DNA from: Verrucomicrobiota bacterium
Lineage (GTDB): Bacteria > Verrucomicrobiota > Verrucomicrobiia > Limisphaerales > UBA9464
Length of the DNA stretch: 40,827 nucleotides
Direction of reading: 5' to 3'
NCBI GenBank assembly: GCA_947471985.1
Contig: CANIZL010000060.1
Location: 1 to 40,827 of the forward strand
Part shown: one piece after another, positions 20,183-28,177 of the stretch
Layout: each line of letters starts with the position of its first letter
Position numbering within the stretch: the first letter of the stretch is position 1
Translations under genes and position numbers: made by a program
Notes under the pieces: model-generated
Told to the model about the DNA's origin: nothing
Databases searched by the model: none
Seen by the model: only the letters and a program-made list of their open reading frames with translations

Positions 20183-21274
20183 GTGAGCCTCCCGACGCCC
20201 CAGCGCATTTTAGTCCTGAGCCTGGCCGGCATTGGCGATACGCTGATGGCCACGCCGGTCCTCCACGAATTGCGCGCCCAATTTCCGGAGGCGCGCCTGG
20301 ATGTGCTGGTCCTCTGGGCCGGCGCCGCCCAGATCCTCGCCGGCAATCCCCACGTCTCGCAGATTCTGCGTCACGATTTCCTCCACAGCAGCAAGTGGGC
20401 GTCGTGGCGGTTTGTCACCTCCCTGCGGAAGAATCGCTACGATCTCTCCCTGACCCTGCATCCGCAGGGCCGGCGCGAGTACCGGCTGATCACCCGGCTC
20501 ATCGGCGCCCGCCGGCGATTGAGTCATCAGTACGAAAATCATTGCTGGCTCGACCGCTGCCTGGTGACCGCGAAGGTGCCGCAGGACTACACCGTTCATT
20601 GCGTCGAGAACAATCTGCGCCTGTTGGAGGCCGCCGGCTGGCCGCGCAAACTGCCGGACCATCCGTACGAACTTCCGCTGTCGGCCGAAGAAACGGCGTG
20701 GGGTTCCGCTACCGTTGCGTCCCTGGGGCTTCACGGAACGCCATGGCTGGGCGTGCATGTGGGATCGGGCGGCACCAAGAATCTGGCCCTCCGGCGCTGG
20801 CCTCTGGCCCATTACGAATCGCTGTTTGCCGCCCTGTTCCGCCGTGATCCCCTCAGTCGCGTCGTGCTTTTCGGTGGGCCGGAGGAAGCCGCGGCCCACG
20901 AGCGTCTGCGCACCATCTTCGCGCCGGAAGTGGCTGAACAACGGTTGCTGATTCCGACCACTCCCAGCCTGCGTCACGCGGCTGCGTTGCTGGCGAATGC
21001 TCCGCGCTTTCTCAGCGTGGACACGGTGTTCATGCACCTGGCCACCGCCGTCAAAGTGCCCCGACAGTTTGTCATCGAAACCCCCACCCTGAATCCGCCC
21101 GTCGCTCCGCGGCGCCCGGATTGGATCCGGGTTCCCAATCCGGCGGTCGGCGATCGACACCTCGATTTCTATCGGTACGACGGTCGGCCCATCGCCGGCA
21201 CGGCGGAGGAATTGACCCAAATCATGCGCTCGGTAACGCCGGAGAGCGTCTTGATGGCCCTGGAACGGGTTTAG
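20183..21274 (+). CDS. Glycosyltransferase family 9 (heptosyltransferase-like)
   Basis: Transfers a sugar, typically heptose in LPS core assembly, from a nucleotide-sugar donor at the cytoplasmic face of the membrane. The N-terminal Rossmann half begins ILVLSLAGIGDTLMATPVLHELR, a hallmark of GT9/WaaF-like enzymes. The C-terminal half has WLGVHVGSGGTKNLALRRWP, VVLFGGPEE and a late SVDTVFMHLATA block, matching the donor-site G(S/T)...HxA pattern. The length of 363 is normal. The start is GTG at 20183, since no ATG precedes the first beta strand. It sits between the GHL10 and asparagine-synthetase-like genes on the same strand. The actual sugar and acceptor cannot be told from the sequence. Confidence 0.9.
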   Translation: MSLPTPQRILVLSLAGIGDTLMATPVLHELRAQFPEARLDVLVLWAGAAQILAGNPHVSQILRHDFLHSSKWASWRFVTSLRKNRYDLSLTLHPQGRREYRLITRLIGARRRLSHQYENHCWLDRCLVTAKVPQDYTVHCVENNLRLLEAAGWPRKLPDHPYELPLSAEETAWGSATVASLGLHGTPWLGVHVGSGGTKNLALRRWPLAHYESLFAALFRRDPLSRVVLFGGPEEAAAHERLRTIFAPEVAEQRLLIPTTPSLRHAAALLANAPRFLSVDTVFMHLATAVKVPRQFVIETPTLNPPVAPRRPDWIRVPNPAVGDRHLDFYRYDGRPIAGTAEELTQIMRSVTPESVLMALERV

Positions 21275-21393
21275 TCCCGGCCATGGCGCAGCGGGTCGTG
21301 CCTTCGACCGCCGCAGCGCGCCCCGCCGCTTGCCCACGGGCGTCCGTCCGCTTCGCCATTGCGTCCGCCAATTCCACCCCGCAGCCTTCCGCC

Positions 21394-22722
21394 ATGAATC
21401 CCTCGGATGTCTATGTCGAGCGCGTAGTGGACCTGCTGGATCCGTCGCTCAACCGCCTGCACAACTGCACGGTTGAGGAGGCGCGCGCCCGGGTCTTGTC
21501 CGGCGATGCCGCGCAGGTGGCGGGCATCGATGGCTCCTTCGCGCTCCTTGCCCGCCAGGGCAAGACCATCCGCATGGCGCGAACCCTGGATCGCCCCATG
21601 CGGTACTTCCTCGCCAAACGCCACGCCGGTCCCGCGTTGATCGTGGCCGATCGCATGGACACTCTCCGCGAGCAACTGCAGCGCGAGGGCTTGGCGGACC
21701 AATTTCATCCGAGCTACACGCGCATGGTGCCGGCGCATTACGTCGTGGAGATCCAGTTGCTCGGCTGCCCGGATCCCGATCCCGTCTACACCCGTTTCTT
21801 CACCCCCGAACGGAACTCCCTGCCGCCGGACCTCGATGAAATCGGCCGGCGCTATATCAGCGCCCTCGCCGGTGAAATCGCGAAGCACTTGCAGTCCATC
21901 CCCGAACGCGAGCCCATCGGCGTGGCGTTCAGCGGCGGCATGGATTCCGGGGCCGTCTTCCTGACCACCTACCATGTGCTGCGGCAGTTGGGCATGAACC
22001 CGGCGCGGCTGAAGGCGTTCACCCTGAATCTCGGCGACGGCCCGGACCTGGCGCAGGCCCGGAACTTCCTGGAGCCACTGGGCCTCGGCCTTTTCCTGGA
22101 ACCCATTCAGGCGGATTTGGGAGATATCGATGTCGCGGAAACCCTGCGCACGATCGAGGATTACAAACCGTTGGACGTGGAATGTGCGACGATGGGGCTG
22201 GCCTTATGTCGGGGGATCCGCCGGGCCTACCCGGAATGGCAGCACCTCTTCGACGGCGACGGAGGCGACGAAAACCTCAAGGATTATCCGATCGAGGAGA
22301 ATCCGGAACTCACCATTCGCTCAGTCGTCAACAATCTGATGCTTTACCACGAAGGCTGGGGTGTCGGCCGGATCAAGCACAGCCTCACGTACAGCGGCGG
22401 CCTGAGCCGCGGTTATGTCCGCACGTACGCTCCAGGCCGCAAATACGGGTTCAGCGGATTCAGCCCCCTGACGCGTCCCTCAGTGATTGCGGTCAGCGAA
22501 GCCATCCCGTTCATCGATCTCACCCGCTACGACGTCCCGACGCTTTACTCCTTGAAGGGCGAGGTCATCCGCCGCGGCATCCGGGCGTTGACCGGACTGG
22601 AAATGCCCGTTTTTGAAAAACGCCGTTTCCAACACGGCGCCGTCAGCAAAGCCACCTTGCATGCGAAGTTGCCCCCGGAAGAAGCGGCCTACCGGCGGCA
22701 GTTCCTCGCGATGTACGCGTAA
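21394..22722 (+). CDS. Asparagine-synthetase-like amidotransferase lacking the glutaminase cysteine
   Basis: An ATP-pyrophosphatase of the AsnB family, expected to adenylate a carboxylate and couple it to an amine. The C-terminal domain is intact: PP-loop S180-GGMDS-185, then DGDGGDENLKDYP, the counterpart of the AsnB SGEGSDE loop. The N-terminal 165 residues still resemble the class II glutaminase fold (VAGIDGSFALLAR, then LIVADRMDTLREQL), but the protein begins MNPSDV with no Cys2, so it cannot hydrolyse glutamine. This arrangement is known in beta-lactam and carbapenam synthetases. The ATG at 21394 is chosen; the frame is open back to 21121 but overlaps the GT9 gene. It lies 119 bases after GT9. 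Its substrate is unknown. Confidence 0.85.
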   Translation: MNPSDVYVERVVDLLDPSLNRLHNCTVEEARARVLSGDAAQVAGIDGSFALLARQGKTIRMARTLDRPMRYFLAKRHAGPALIVADRMDTLREQLQREGLADQFHPSYTRMVPAHYVVEIQLLGCPDPDPVYTRFFTPERNSLPPDLDEIGRRYISALAGEIAKHLQSIPEREPIGVAFSGGMDSGAVFLTTYHVLRQLGMNPARLKAFTLNLGDGPDLAQARNFLEPLGLGLFLEPIQADLGDIDVAETLRTIEDYKPLDVECATMGLALCRGIRRAYPEWQHLFDGDGGDENLKDYPIEENPELTIRSVVNNLMLYHEGWGVGRIKHSLTYSGGLSRGYVRTYAPGRKYGFSGFSPLTRPSVIAVSEAIPFIDLTRYDVPTLYSLKGEVIRRGIRALTGLEMPVFEKRRFQHGAVSKATLHAKLPPEEAAYRRQFLAMYA

Positions 22723-22731
22723 TCGCCGTCG

Positions 22732-22765
22732 GCCCGGCCCGTAGCGCTGCAGCGCTACGCCGGGC
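22732..22765. terminator. Perfect palindrome between convergent genes, probable bidirectional terminator
   Basis: The 20-bp sequence CGTAGCGCTGCAGCGCTACG (22740-22759) is a perfect palindrome. GCCCGG (22732-22737) and CCGGGC (22760-22765) add six more pairs outside it after a two-base bulge. It sits exactly between the asparagine-synthetase-like and MBL genes and contains the MBL stop codon (22755-22757). There is no T-tract, so it may instead be a dispersed palindromic repeat. Confidence 0.55.
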
Positions 22766-23609
22766 AGGCGTCCCCAGCGGTCGCTGCGGCAACCGGAGCC
22801 GAAGCGGAAACCGCGACCGCGGCCGGGCCCAGGGTCAGCGTCTCGCAGCGATGCTCTTGGGACGTACTTTCCAATTGAATGTGGTTGGCGCCGATGCCCG
22901 CCAGTCGTGCGGCCACAATCTTCCGCGCCAATTCCGGTCGATTGCAATCCCGGCTCAGGTGCCCGAGGTAAATGCGCCCCAGCGATCCCCCGGCCAACTC
23001 GGCTGCCACCTCCGCCGCCGCGTCATTGGAGAGATGGCCGTGCCGGCTGAGAATGCGTTGTTTCGTGCTCCAGGGACGCTTGGTGTCGTTCTGCAGCAGT
23101 TGGAGATCGTGATTTGCCTCCAGAACCAGCACCTGCGCCGGACGCACCCGCTCCAGAATCAGCTTGGTGGCGTGCCCCAAATCCGTGAGAAATCCCAGAT
23201 TCCCGGCGTGGGTGCGGAGCAGGAAACCCACTGGATCCATGGCATCATGCGGCACGCTGAACGTCTGCACCTCGACGTCGCCCACGGTGAAGGCCGCGCC
23301 CGTTTCAAAGATGCGAAACTGCAACCGGTGCTGGAACTGCCGTTCGATGGCCTCGCGCGTGAAGCGATTGGTGTAGATCGGAATGCCCAGCTTGCCACAC
23401 AGGGTGCCCAATCCCTGGATGTGATCCCCGTGCTCATGAGTGACGAGGACGCCGGTGAGGCCCTCCGGGGCGCGCCCGATGCTGGCCAGGCGTTCGCGGA
23501 TCTGCCGGGCGCTGAAGCCCGCATCGATCAACAGTCGGGTCTCCCCGGCCTCGAGAAACGCACAGTTCCCGCCGCTGCCACTGCCCAGAATCGTGAATTG
23601 AACCGCCAC
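22755..23609 (-). CDS. MBL-fold metallo-hydrolase (YycJ/WalJ-like)
   Basis: A dinuclear metal hydrolase of the metallo-beta-lactamase superfamily, resembling the YycJ/WalJ group (a nuclease-like family). The core begins VQFTILGSGSGGNCAFLEAG, has the metal motif H58-E-H60-G-D62-H63, a later FSVPHDAMDP block, and a final histidine in IYLGHLSRDCN. The start is set at GTG 23609, right before the first beta strand; the frame is open to 23711 but that extra head is not family-like. The last 30 residues are Ala/Val-rich. The stop lies inside the palindrome at 22740-22759. It follows the sugar-acid operon on the same strand after 200 bases, so it is probably a separate unit. Confidence 0.85.
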   Translation of the reverse strand: MAVQFTILGSGSGGNCAFLEAGETRLLIDAGFSARQIRERLASIGRAPEGLTGVLVTHEHGDHIQGLGTLCGKLGIPIYTNRFTREAIERQFQHRLQFRIFETGAAFTVGDVEVQTFSVPHDAMDPVGFLLRTHAGNLGFLTDLGHATKLILERVRPAQVLVLEANHDLQLLQNDTKRPWSTKQRILSRHGHLSNDAAAEVAAELAGGSLGRIYLGHLSRDCNRPELARKIVAARLAGIGANHIQLESTSQEHRCETLTLGPAAVAVSASAPVAAATAGDACPA

Positions 23610-23808
23610 GCCGAGCAGCTTGGAAGATGGTCGGCGGTGCGCCAGTCCGGATCCGAAACCAGTGTTCGAATCCCGCGCCAGTTCCCCAATCGGAAAACCA
23701 AGCTCCTGCAACCCACGTCAATCACCCGTTCCAGCCTCGCGGGCGCACCGCTCCGGCGAGCAAACTCCCGCAAGTTTCGTCCATCAGCGGACCGCCGAAA
23801 ACACCGCC

Positions 23809-24723
23809 TCAGCCCTGATTCCAAGCCAGCGTTTCCTGCGCCACCGGACTGATGGCTTCGCGAATTTCCCCACTCAATTCCGCCAGCAGCGGCAGGAGCG
23901 GCCCCGTCGCGGCAATCCCGGCAGACGACACCGCGTGGTGCAGGACCGGAATCGGGCCATGGGCATTGCGCAGGGATTCCAGCGGACTGAAGCGGGCTCG
24001 AATCGCCTCCGCGAGCGCAAAATCTCCGGCCTGCAGCGCCCGCAACAGTTCCTGGGATCGCCGCGGAGCGACACAAACGCAGCCGCTGGTGAACGCCCGG
24101 ATCCCGAAATGCTGCCAGTGGGCAATCGCCGGTTGTTCGCCAATGCCGCTCACCACCAGCGCCGGGTCCACGTTATCGACAATCGAACGTAATAGCGGAT
24201 CGGTCGCCGGATCGGGCCGAACCACGGCATACTTGATCCAGGAAATAACCCCGGCCGCCACCAGGGCTTTGACGACCGCGAGATTCACGTAGTTGGCGTC
24301 CTTGATGTAGAGCACGGCGGGAATGCCGGCCTTTTGCACGAACTCCTGCACCGCCACGCGCACGCCCTCCGGCGAACTAACCGCCACGGTGGGCAGTAGC
24401 ATCGCCGTCGGAAACCGGCGCTTCGCCAGCAGGGCGGCCTGGTCCATCGCGGTTCCGAAGTACGGCCCCACGCTGGGAACGACCAAGGTTTCCGGCCCGG
24501 CGGCCGCCTCCAATTGATCCAGCACCGCGGCGTATTCACTGAGGGCGATGTTGTAAAAATTCGCATTACCGCCGTAGAGCAGCGTGGAGACGCCCCCGCT
24601 TTCGATATGGCGGATGAGCCGCGTATTTTCGGCCGCGCTGGATTGGCGCTGCGCATCACGGCACAGCGGTGGCACGGCAATGACCGAGGCGCTCAGGTCC
24701 CGGAGTTCAAACGTGTTTTTCAT
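23809..24723 (-). CDS. DHDPS/NAL-superfamily aldolase, probable 2-keto-3-deoxy-sugar-acid lyase
   Basis: A class I (Schiff-base) aldolase of the DapA superfamily. The GG-x6-GG element (GGVSTLLYGGNANF), Y139 and the lysine K164 in WIKYA fit the conserved Tyr-Lys pair. The usual YNxP around the tyrosine is instead YIKD, so this is a divergent subgroup and not true DapA. Its place as last gene after a GntP permease and an IlvD/EDD dehydratase suggests it cleaves a 2-keto-3-deoxy sugar acid to pyruvate (or pyruvate derivative) plus an aldehyde. The start is ATG 24723; a TTG two codons earlier is less likely. It lies 44 bases after the dehydratase stop. Confidence 0.8.
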   Translation of the reverse strand: MKNTFELRDLSASVIAVPPLCRDAQRQSSAAENTRLIRHIESGGVSTLLYGGNANFYNIALSEYAAVLDQLEAAAGPETLVVPSVGPYFGTAMDQAALLAKRRFPTAMLLPTVAVSSPEGVRVAVQEFVQKAGIPAVLYIKDANYVNLAVVKALVAAGVISWIKYAVVRPDPATDPLLRSIVDNVDPALVVSGIGEQPAIAHWQHFGIRAFTSGCVCVAPRRSQELLRALQAGDFALAEAIRARFSPLESLRNAHGPIPVLHHAVSSAGIAATGPLLPLLAELSGEIREAISPVAQETLAWNQG

Positions 24724-24767
24724 AAGCAAAGACGGACGATGAGGGGAATCGCAGCCCGGGAAATGCG

Positions 24768-26495
24768 CTAGTGGATGGCGGGCTCGGGCAGCGGTTCGCC
24801 GGCATGGAGAAATCGAAAATCACAGCCCTGATCCGCCTGGGTGACTTCCTGGAGAAAGAGGGATAGATAACCCCGTTTCGCCCGCGACGGCGTGGGCTTC
24901 CACGCCGCCCGACGGGCCGCCAGATCCGCTTCCGAAACCTGCAGCGTCAGACTGCGCGCCGGGACATCCAGACAGATGAGGTCGCCGGTTTGAACCAACG
25001 CCAGCGGCCCGCCCACCGCGGACTCCGGAGCGATGTGCAACACGCACGCTCCATAACTCGTGCCACTCATCCGGGCGTCGGAGATGCGCAGGAGATCCCG
25101 GACCCCCGCCTTCAGTAGTTTCTGCGGAATCGGCAGCATGCCCCATTCCGGCATTCCCGGGGCGCCGACCGGTCCGGCATTTTGCAACACCAACACGGTG
25201 TCAGCCGTCACCGGCAATTCCGGATCGTCGATGCGGGCCGCGAGATCATCGTAATCGGCAAATACCAGCGCCGGCCCGGTATGTTGCTGGAAACGCGGTT
25301 CCATGGCGGCGTGTTTAATCACGGCCCCGTCGGGCGCCAGGTTGCCGTACAGCACCGCAGTGCCGCCATCGGCGGACAGCGCTTCGCCGCGCGGGCGGAT
25401 CACTTCCGGCTTGTAGATCTGCGCCCCCTCCAGGTTTTCCCCCAACGTCCGTCCGTTCACCGTCCGCGCCGGGAGATGCAGCAGGTCGGGCACCTGGGCC
25501 AGCAAGGCCCGCAGCCCGCCGGCGAAATAAAAGTCCTCCATCAGGAAGCGCCCCGCCGGACGCAAATCCGCCAGGCGCGGCGTGCGCCGGGAAATCTCGT
25601 CAAACTTCGCCAAAGCCAGGGGCACTCCCGCCCGCCCCGCCATGGCGATCAAATGAATGATGGCATTGGTGGAACCCCCCACCGCCATGTCCGCGACAAT
25701 GGCATTCTCGAACGACCGCAGGTCGAGAAACCGCGAGGGCCGCAAATCCTGCCAGACATTCTGCACAATCTGCCGACCGCTCTCCGCCGCCATGCGCCAA
25801 TGCGCCGCATCGCTGGCGGGAATGGACGAAGCCCCGGGCATGGTTAATCCCAAAGTCTCCGTGATCGCCGTCATCGTGGACGCCGTGCCCATGGTCATGC
25901 AGTGGCCGTGCGAACGGGCAATCCCATCCTCAATCTCGCACCAGGCGGCCTCGCTCAGATTTCCCGCCCGCTTTTCCGCCCAGTATTTCCACGCATCCGA
26001 TCCCGAGCCCAGCGTTTCCCCGTGCCAATTGCCGCGCAACATCGGCCCGCCCGGCACAAAAATGAACGGCAATCCGGCCGACAAAGATCCCATGATCAAT
26101 GCCGGAGTGGTCTTGTCACACGCCCCCAGCAGGACCGCTCCATCCACCGGATGACACCGCAGCACCTCCTCCGTCTCCATCGCCAGCAGATTGCGATAGA
26201 GCATGGTGGTGGGTTTCATGAAGCTCTCGCTCAGCGACAGCACCGGAATTTCCACCGGCAACCCCCCGGCCTGCAGCACGCCCTTGCGGACGTTCTCCGC
26301 CAGCACCTTGAAGTGGAGATGACACGGGTTGATCTCCGACCAGGTGTTCAGGATCGCAATGATCGGTTTGCCCTGCCAGTCGTCGGGTCCGAGCCCCATC
26401 TGACGGGCCCGCGAGCGGTGGCCGAAGCTGCGCAGGTCGTTGGGGCCGAACCAGCGCCAGGAGCGGAGTTTTTCCGGGGTAAGACGGTCGTTCAT
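24768..26495 (-). CDS. IlvD/EDD-family sugar-acid dehydratase
   Basis: An Fe-S dehydratase converting an aldonic acid (arabinonate, xylonate or similar) to the 2-keto-3-deoxy acid. The three cluster ligands are visible: C58 in INPCH, C126 in GACDKTTP and C199 in GHCMTMGTAST. Their spacing is close to that of L-arabinonate dehydratases and unlike the longer Edd. Further blocks are PGGPMLRG, GGSTNAIIH and SDARMSGTSYG. At 575 residues it fits the aldonate-dehydratase branch better than IlvD for branched-chain amino acids. Its ATG overlaps the GntP stop (ATGA at 26492-26495), so translation is coupled. The frame extends to 26666, but that part lies inside the permease gene. Confidence 0.9.
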   Translation of the reverse strand: MNDRLTPEKLRSWRWFGPNDLRSFGHRSRARQMGLGPDDWQGKPIIAILNTWSEINPCHLHFKVLAENVRKGVLQAGGLPVEIPVLSLSESFMKPTTMLYRNLLAMETEEVLRCHPVDGAVLLGACDKTTPALIMGSLSAGLPFIFVPGGPMLRGNWHGETLGSGSDAWKYWAEKRAGNLSEAAWCEIEDGIARSHGHCMTMGTASTMTAITETLGLTMPGASSIPASDAAHWRMAAESGRQIVQNVWQDLRPSRFLDLRSFENAIVADMAVGGSTNAIIHLIAMAGRAGVPLALAKFDEISRRTPRLADLRPAGRFLMEDFYFAGGLRALLAQVPDLLHLPARTVNGRTLGENLEGAQIYKPEVIRPRGEALSADGGTAVLYGNLAPDGAVIKHAAMEPRFQQHTGPALVFADYDDLAARIDDPELPVTADTVLVLQNAGPVGAPGMPEWGMLPIPQKLLKAGVRDLLRISDARMSGTSYGACVLHIAPESAVGGPLALVQTGDLICLDVPARSLTLQVSEADLAARRAAWKPTPSRAKRGYLSLFLQEVTQADQGCDFRFLHAGEPLPEPAIH

Positions 26496-27898
26496 CGCAA
26501 TGGAAGCAGCCACGAACAAAGCACGGTCAATACCAGTCCCGCCAGTCCTTGCAGCGACATCATGGGCGAAACCGTCCGCAGGGTCTGTGCTTCCGACAGA
26601 CCGGCGACCCGCGAAATAATCCAGAAACCCGCATCGTTCATCCAGGGAAACGGCTTCGACCCGCATCCGATCGCCACGGCGAGATACACGGGATGCATCG
26701 CCGTCCCGCTGGCCAGGAGGGCTTTGGCGAGGGGCGCCACGGTGATCATCGCGACCGTGGCTGAACCCTGCACGGTGCGAACCAGCATCGTCGCCACGAA
26801 CACCAACGGCAGGGCCAGCAGGTGCCAGCCCACGAATTGCTCCGCCAAGGCCGCGGTAATTCCCGTGTGTTGCAAAACCCCGCCAAAGGCCCCGCCGGCA
26901 CCAATGATCAGCAGGATGACGCCGCCCGATACCACCGCCGTTTGTACGGCCTTGCCTCCCATCCCGGTGGGCGCACCAAACGCCAGCGGAGCCAGGGCCG
27001 CCAAGGCCCCCAGCGTCAGCGCCAGATCCTTATCGCCCAGAGTGGTCAAGACGTGCGTCCAGCCGGGATAACCGCTCCGGAAGCCGGCCGGGATCGACGC
27101 CTCCATCCCAATGAGTGCGATGGGCAGAAACACCGGCAGCAGCGCCAACCAGAGGGCGGGCTCCGGGCGGATCGGCATCGATCGATCGGGCCCGACCGGC
27201 TCCGCCGCCGGCGCCGGTGTCGGCCAGCGGCGATTGGCCCAGCGGGCGTAAACCACTCCCGTCAGGGCGGCCCCCAGGCCAATGGCGCTGCCCATACCGA
27301 TCATCAATCCCAGAGGCACACCCAGTTCGCCCGCCACAAACAGCGGCCCGGGCGTCGGTGGCACCAGGGAATGGGTGATCGTTCCGCCCGCTACCGTGCA
27401 CAGTACGAGGAGCAAATAGTCGCGGCCGGTCTTGCGCGCCACGGCCTGAAAAAGCGGCGCGAGCAGGTACATGACCGTATCCAGCATGACGGGAATGCAC
27501 AGCACGAAGGCCGTGGTGAAAAAGGCCCAATGCGCTCGCGCGGCTCCGACCCGTCGCAGCAGCCAGCTCGCAATGGCCGCCGCGGCACCGGACAACAGCA
27601 TCGCCTCCCCGATGATGGTCGCCATGGCGATCAGGAGTCCGAGATTGCCACAGGTCCGACCAAATTCCTCCGCCACCCGCGCCGCCGCGGGCTTGCGGAT
27701 CCATTTTTCCGCCGTGCCCGCGGTCCATTCGCCCTTGGCAACCCGGAGTTGGGCCGCCGTCCGCAAAGCTCCGGCCGGGGTCAGCAGGGCCACGCCCAAA
27801 GCGCCCAGCACCAGCGCAAGAATCGGATGACACCGCAGCCAAAGGATGCCGCCCACCACGATCAACATACCGCAGCCCAGGATCAGATAGGGACTCAT
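26492..27898 (-). CDS. GntP-family gluconate/aldonate:H+ symporter
   Basis: An inner-membrane permease importing gluconate-like sugar acids. About twelve hydrophobic segments are visible, with GntP family blocks such as IPVMLDTVMYLLAPL, GGTITHSLVPPTPGPL, VQGSATVAMIT and KPFPWMNDAGFW. The ATG at 27898 (MSPYLIL) is chosen; the frame also allows 27916. It is the first gene of the operon and overlaps the dehydratase by four bases. A perfect inverted repeat begins 39 bases before it. The exact substrate cannot be read from the sequence, but the dehydratase and aldolase downstream indicate an aldonic acid that is used without phosphorylation. Confidence 0.9.
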   Translation of the reverse strand: MSPYLILGCGMLIVVGGILWLRCHPILALVLGALGVALLTPAGALRTAAQLRVAKGEWTAGTAEKWIRKPAAARVAEEFGRTCGNLGLLIAMATIIGEAMLLSGAAAAIASWLLRRVGAARAHWAFFTTAFVLCIPVMLDTVMYLLAPLFQAVARKTGRDYLLLVLCTVAGGTITHSLVPPTPGPLFVAGELGVPLGLMIGMGSAIGLGAALTGVVYARWANRRWPTPAPAAEPVGPDRSMPIRPEPALWLALLPVFLPIALIGMEASIPAGFRSGYPGWTHVLTTLGDKDLALTLGALAALAPLAFGAPTGMGGKAVQTAVVSGGVILLIIGAGGAFGGVLQHTGITAALAEQFVGWHLLALPLVFVATMLVRTVQGSATVAMITVAPLAKALLASGTAMHPVYLAVAIGCGSKPFPWMNDAGFWIISRVAGLSEAQTLRTVSPMMSLQGLAGLVLTVLCSWLLPLR

Positions 27899-27936
27899 GG
27901 CGGAGGGCGACGGCACGGGGCCAAGGCGGACGCCAT

Positions 27937-27965
27937 GGGTTCGACAGAGCGCATCCGTCGAACCC
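27937..27965. promoter_or_regulatory. Perfect 9-bp inverted repeat upstream of the sugar-acid operon (operator candidate)
   Basis: GGGTTCGAC (27937-27945) and GTCGAACCC (27957-27965) form a perfect inverted repeat with an 11-base spacer, 39 bases upstream of the gntP-like start. The position and symmetry suit a dimeric repressor site, though an mRNA hairpin in the leader is also possible. No regulator gene is adjacent. Confidence 0.5.
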
Positions 27966-28139
27966 TGGCCGTGGCCCTATCGGCACGCATGTTCTTCCGC
28001 ATCAGGAGGTGGATGTCCCCAGCATGCGGCTTGCCAGCCCTGAGTAAAGCCGCGGTTCACATCGCTCCCCAGCACCCCACCCTTATCAGGAGTCCGTCCA
28101 ATCAACTCTCGCGCCGCGAGCAAGAATAATGCCATATCC

Positions 28140-28167
28140 TTGAAAACGGGGTCATCCGTGCTAACGT
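28140..28167 (+). promoter_or_regulatory. Possible promoter for rpoN
   Basis: TTGAAA (28140-28145) and TAACGT (28162-28167) are 16 bases apart, ten bases before the rpoN ATG. The -10 match is only partial. Candidate only. Confidence 0.25.
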
Positions 28168-28177
28168 CGCGGCTCCA

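Noticed and set aside
23640-23710. TTCGAATCC motif at about 23664-23672 resembling a tRNA T-loop, upstream of the MBL gene
   Set aside because: Neither strand gives a paired T-stem, an anticodon arm or an acceptor stem of the right lengths.
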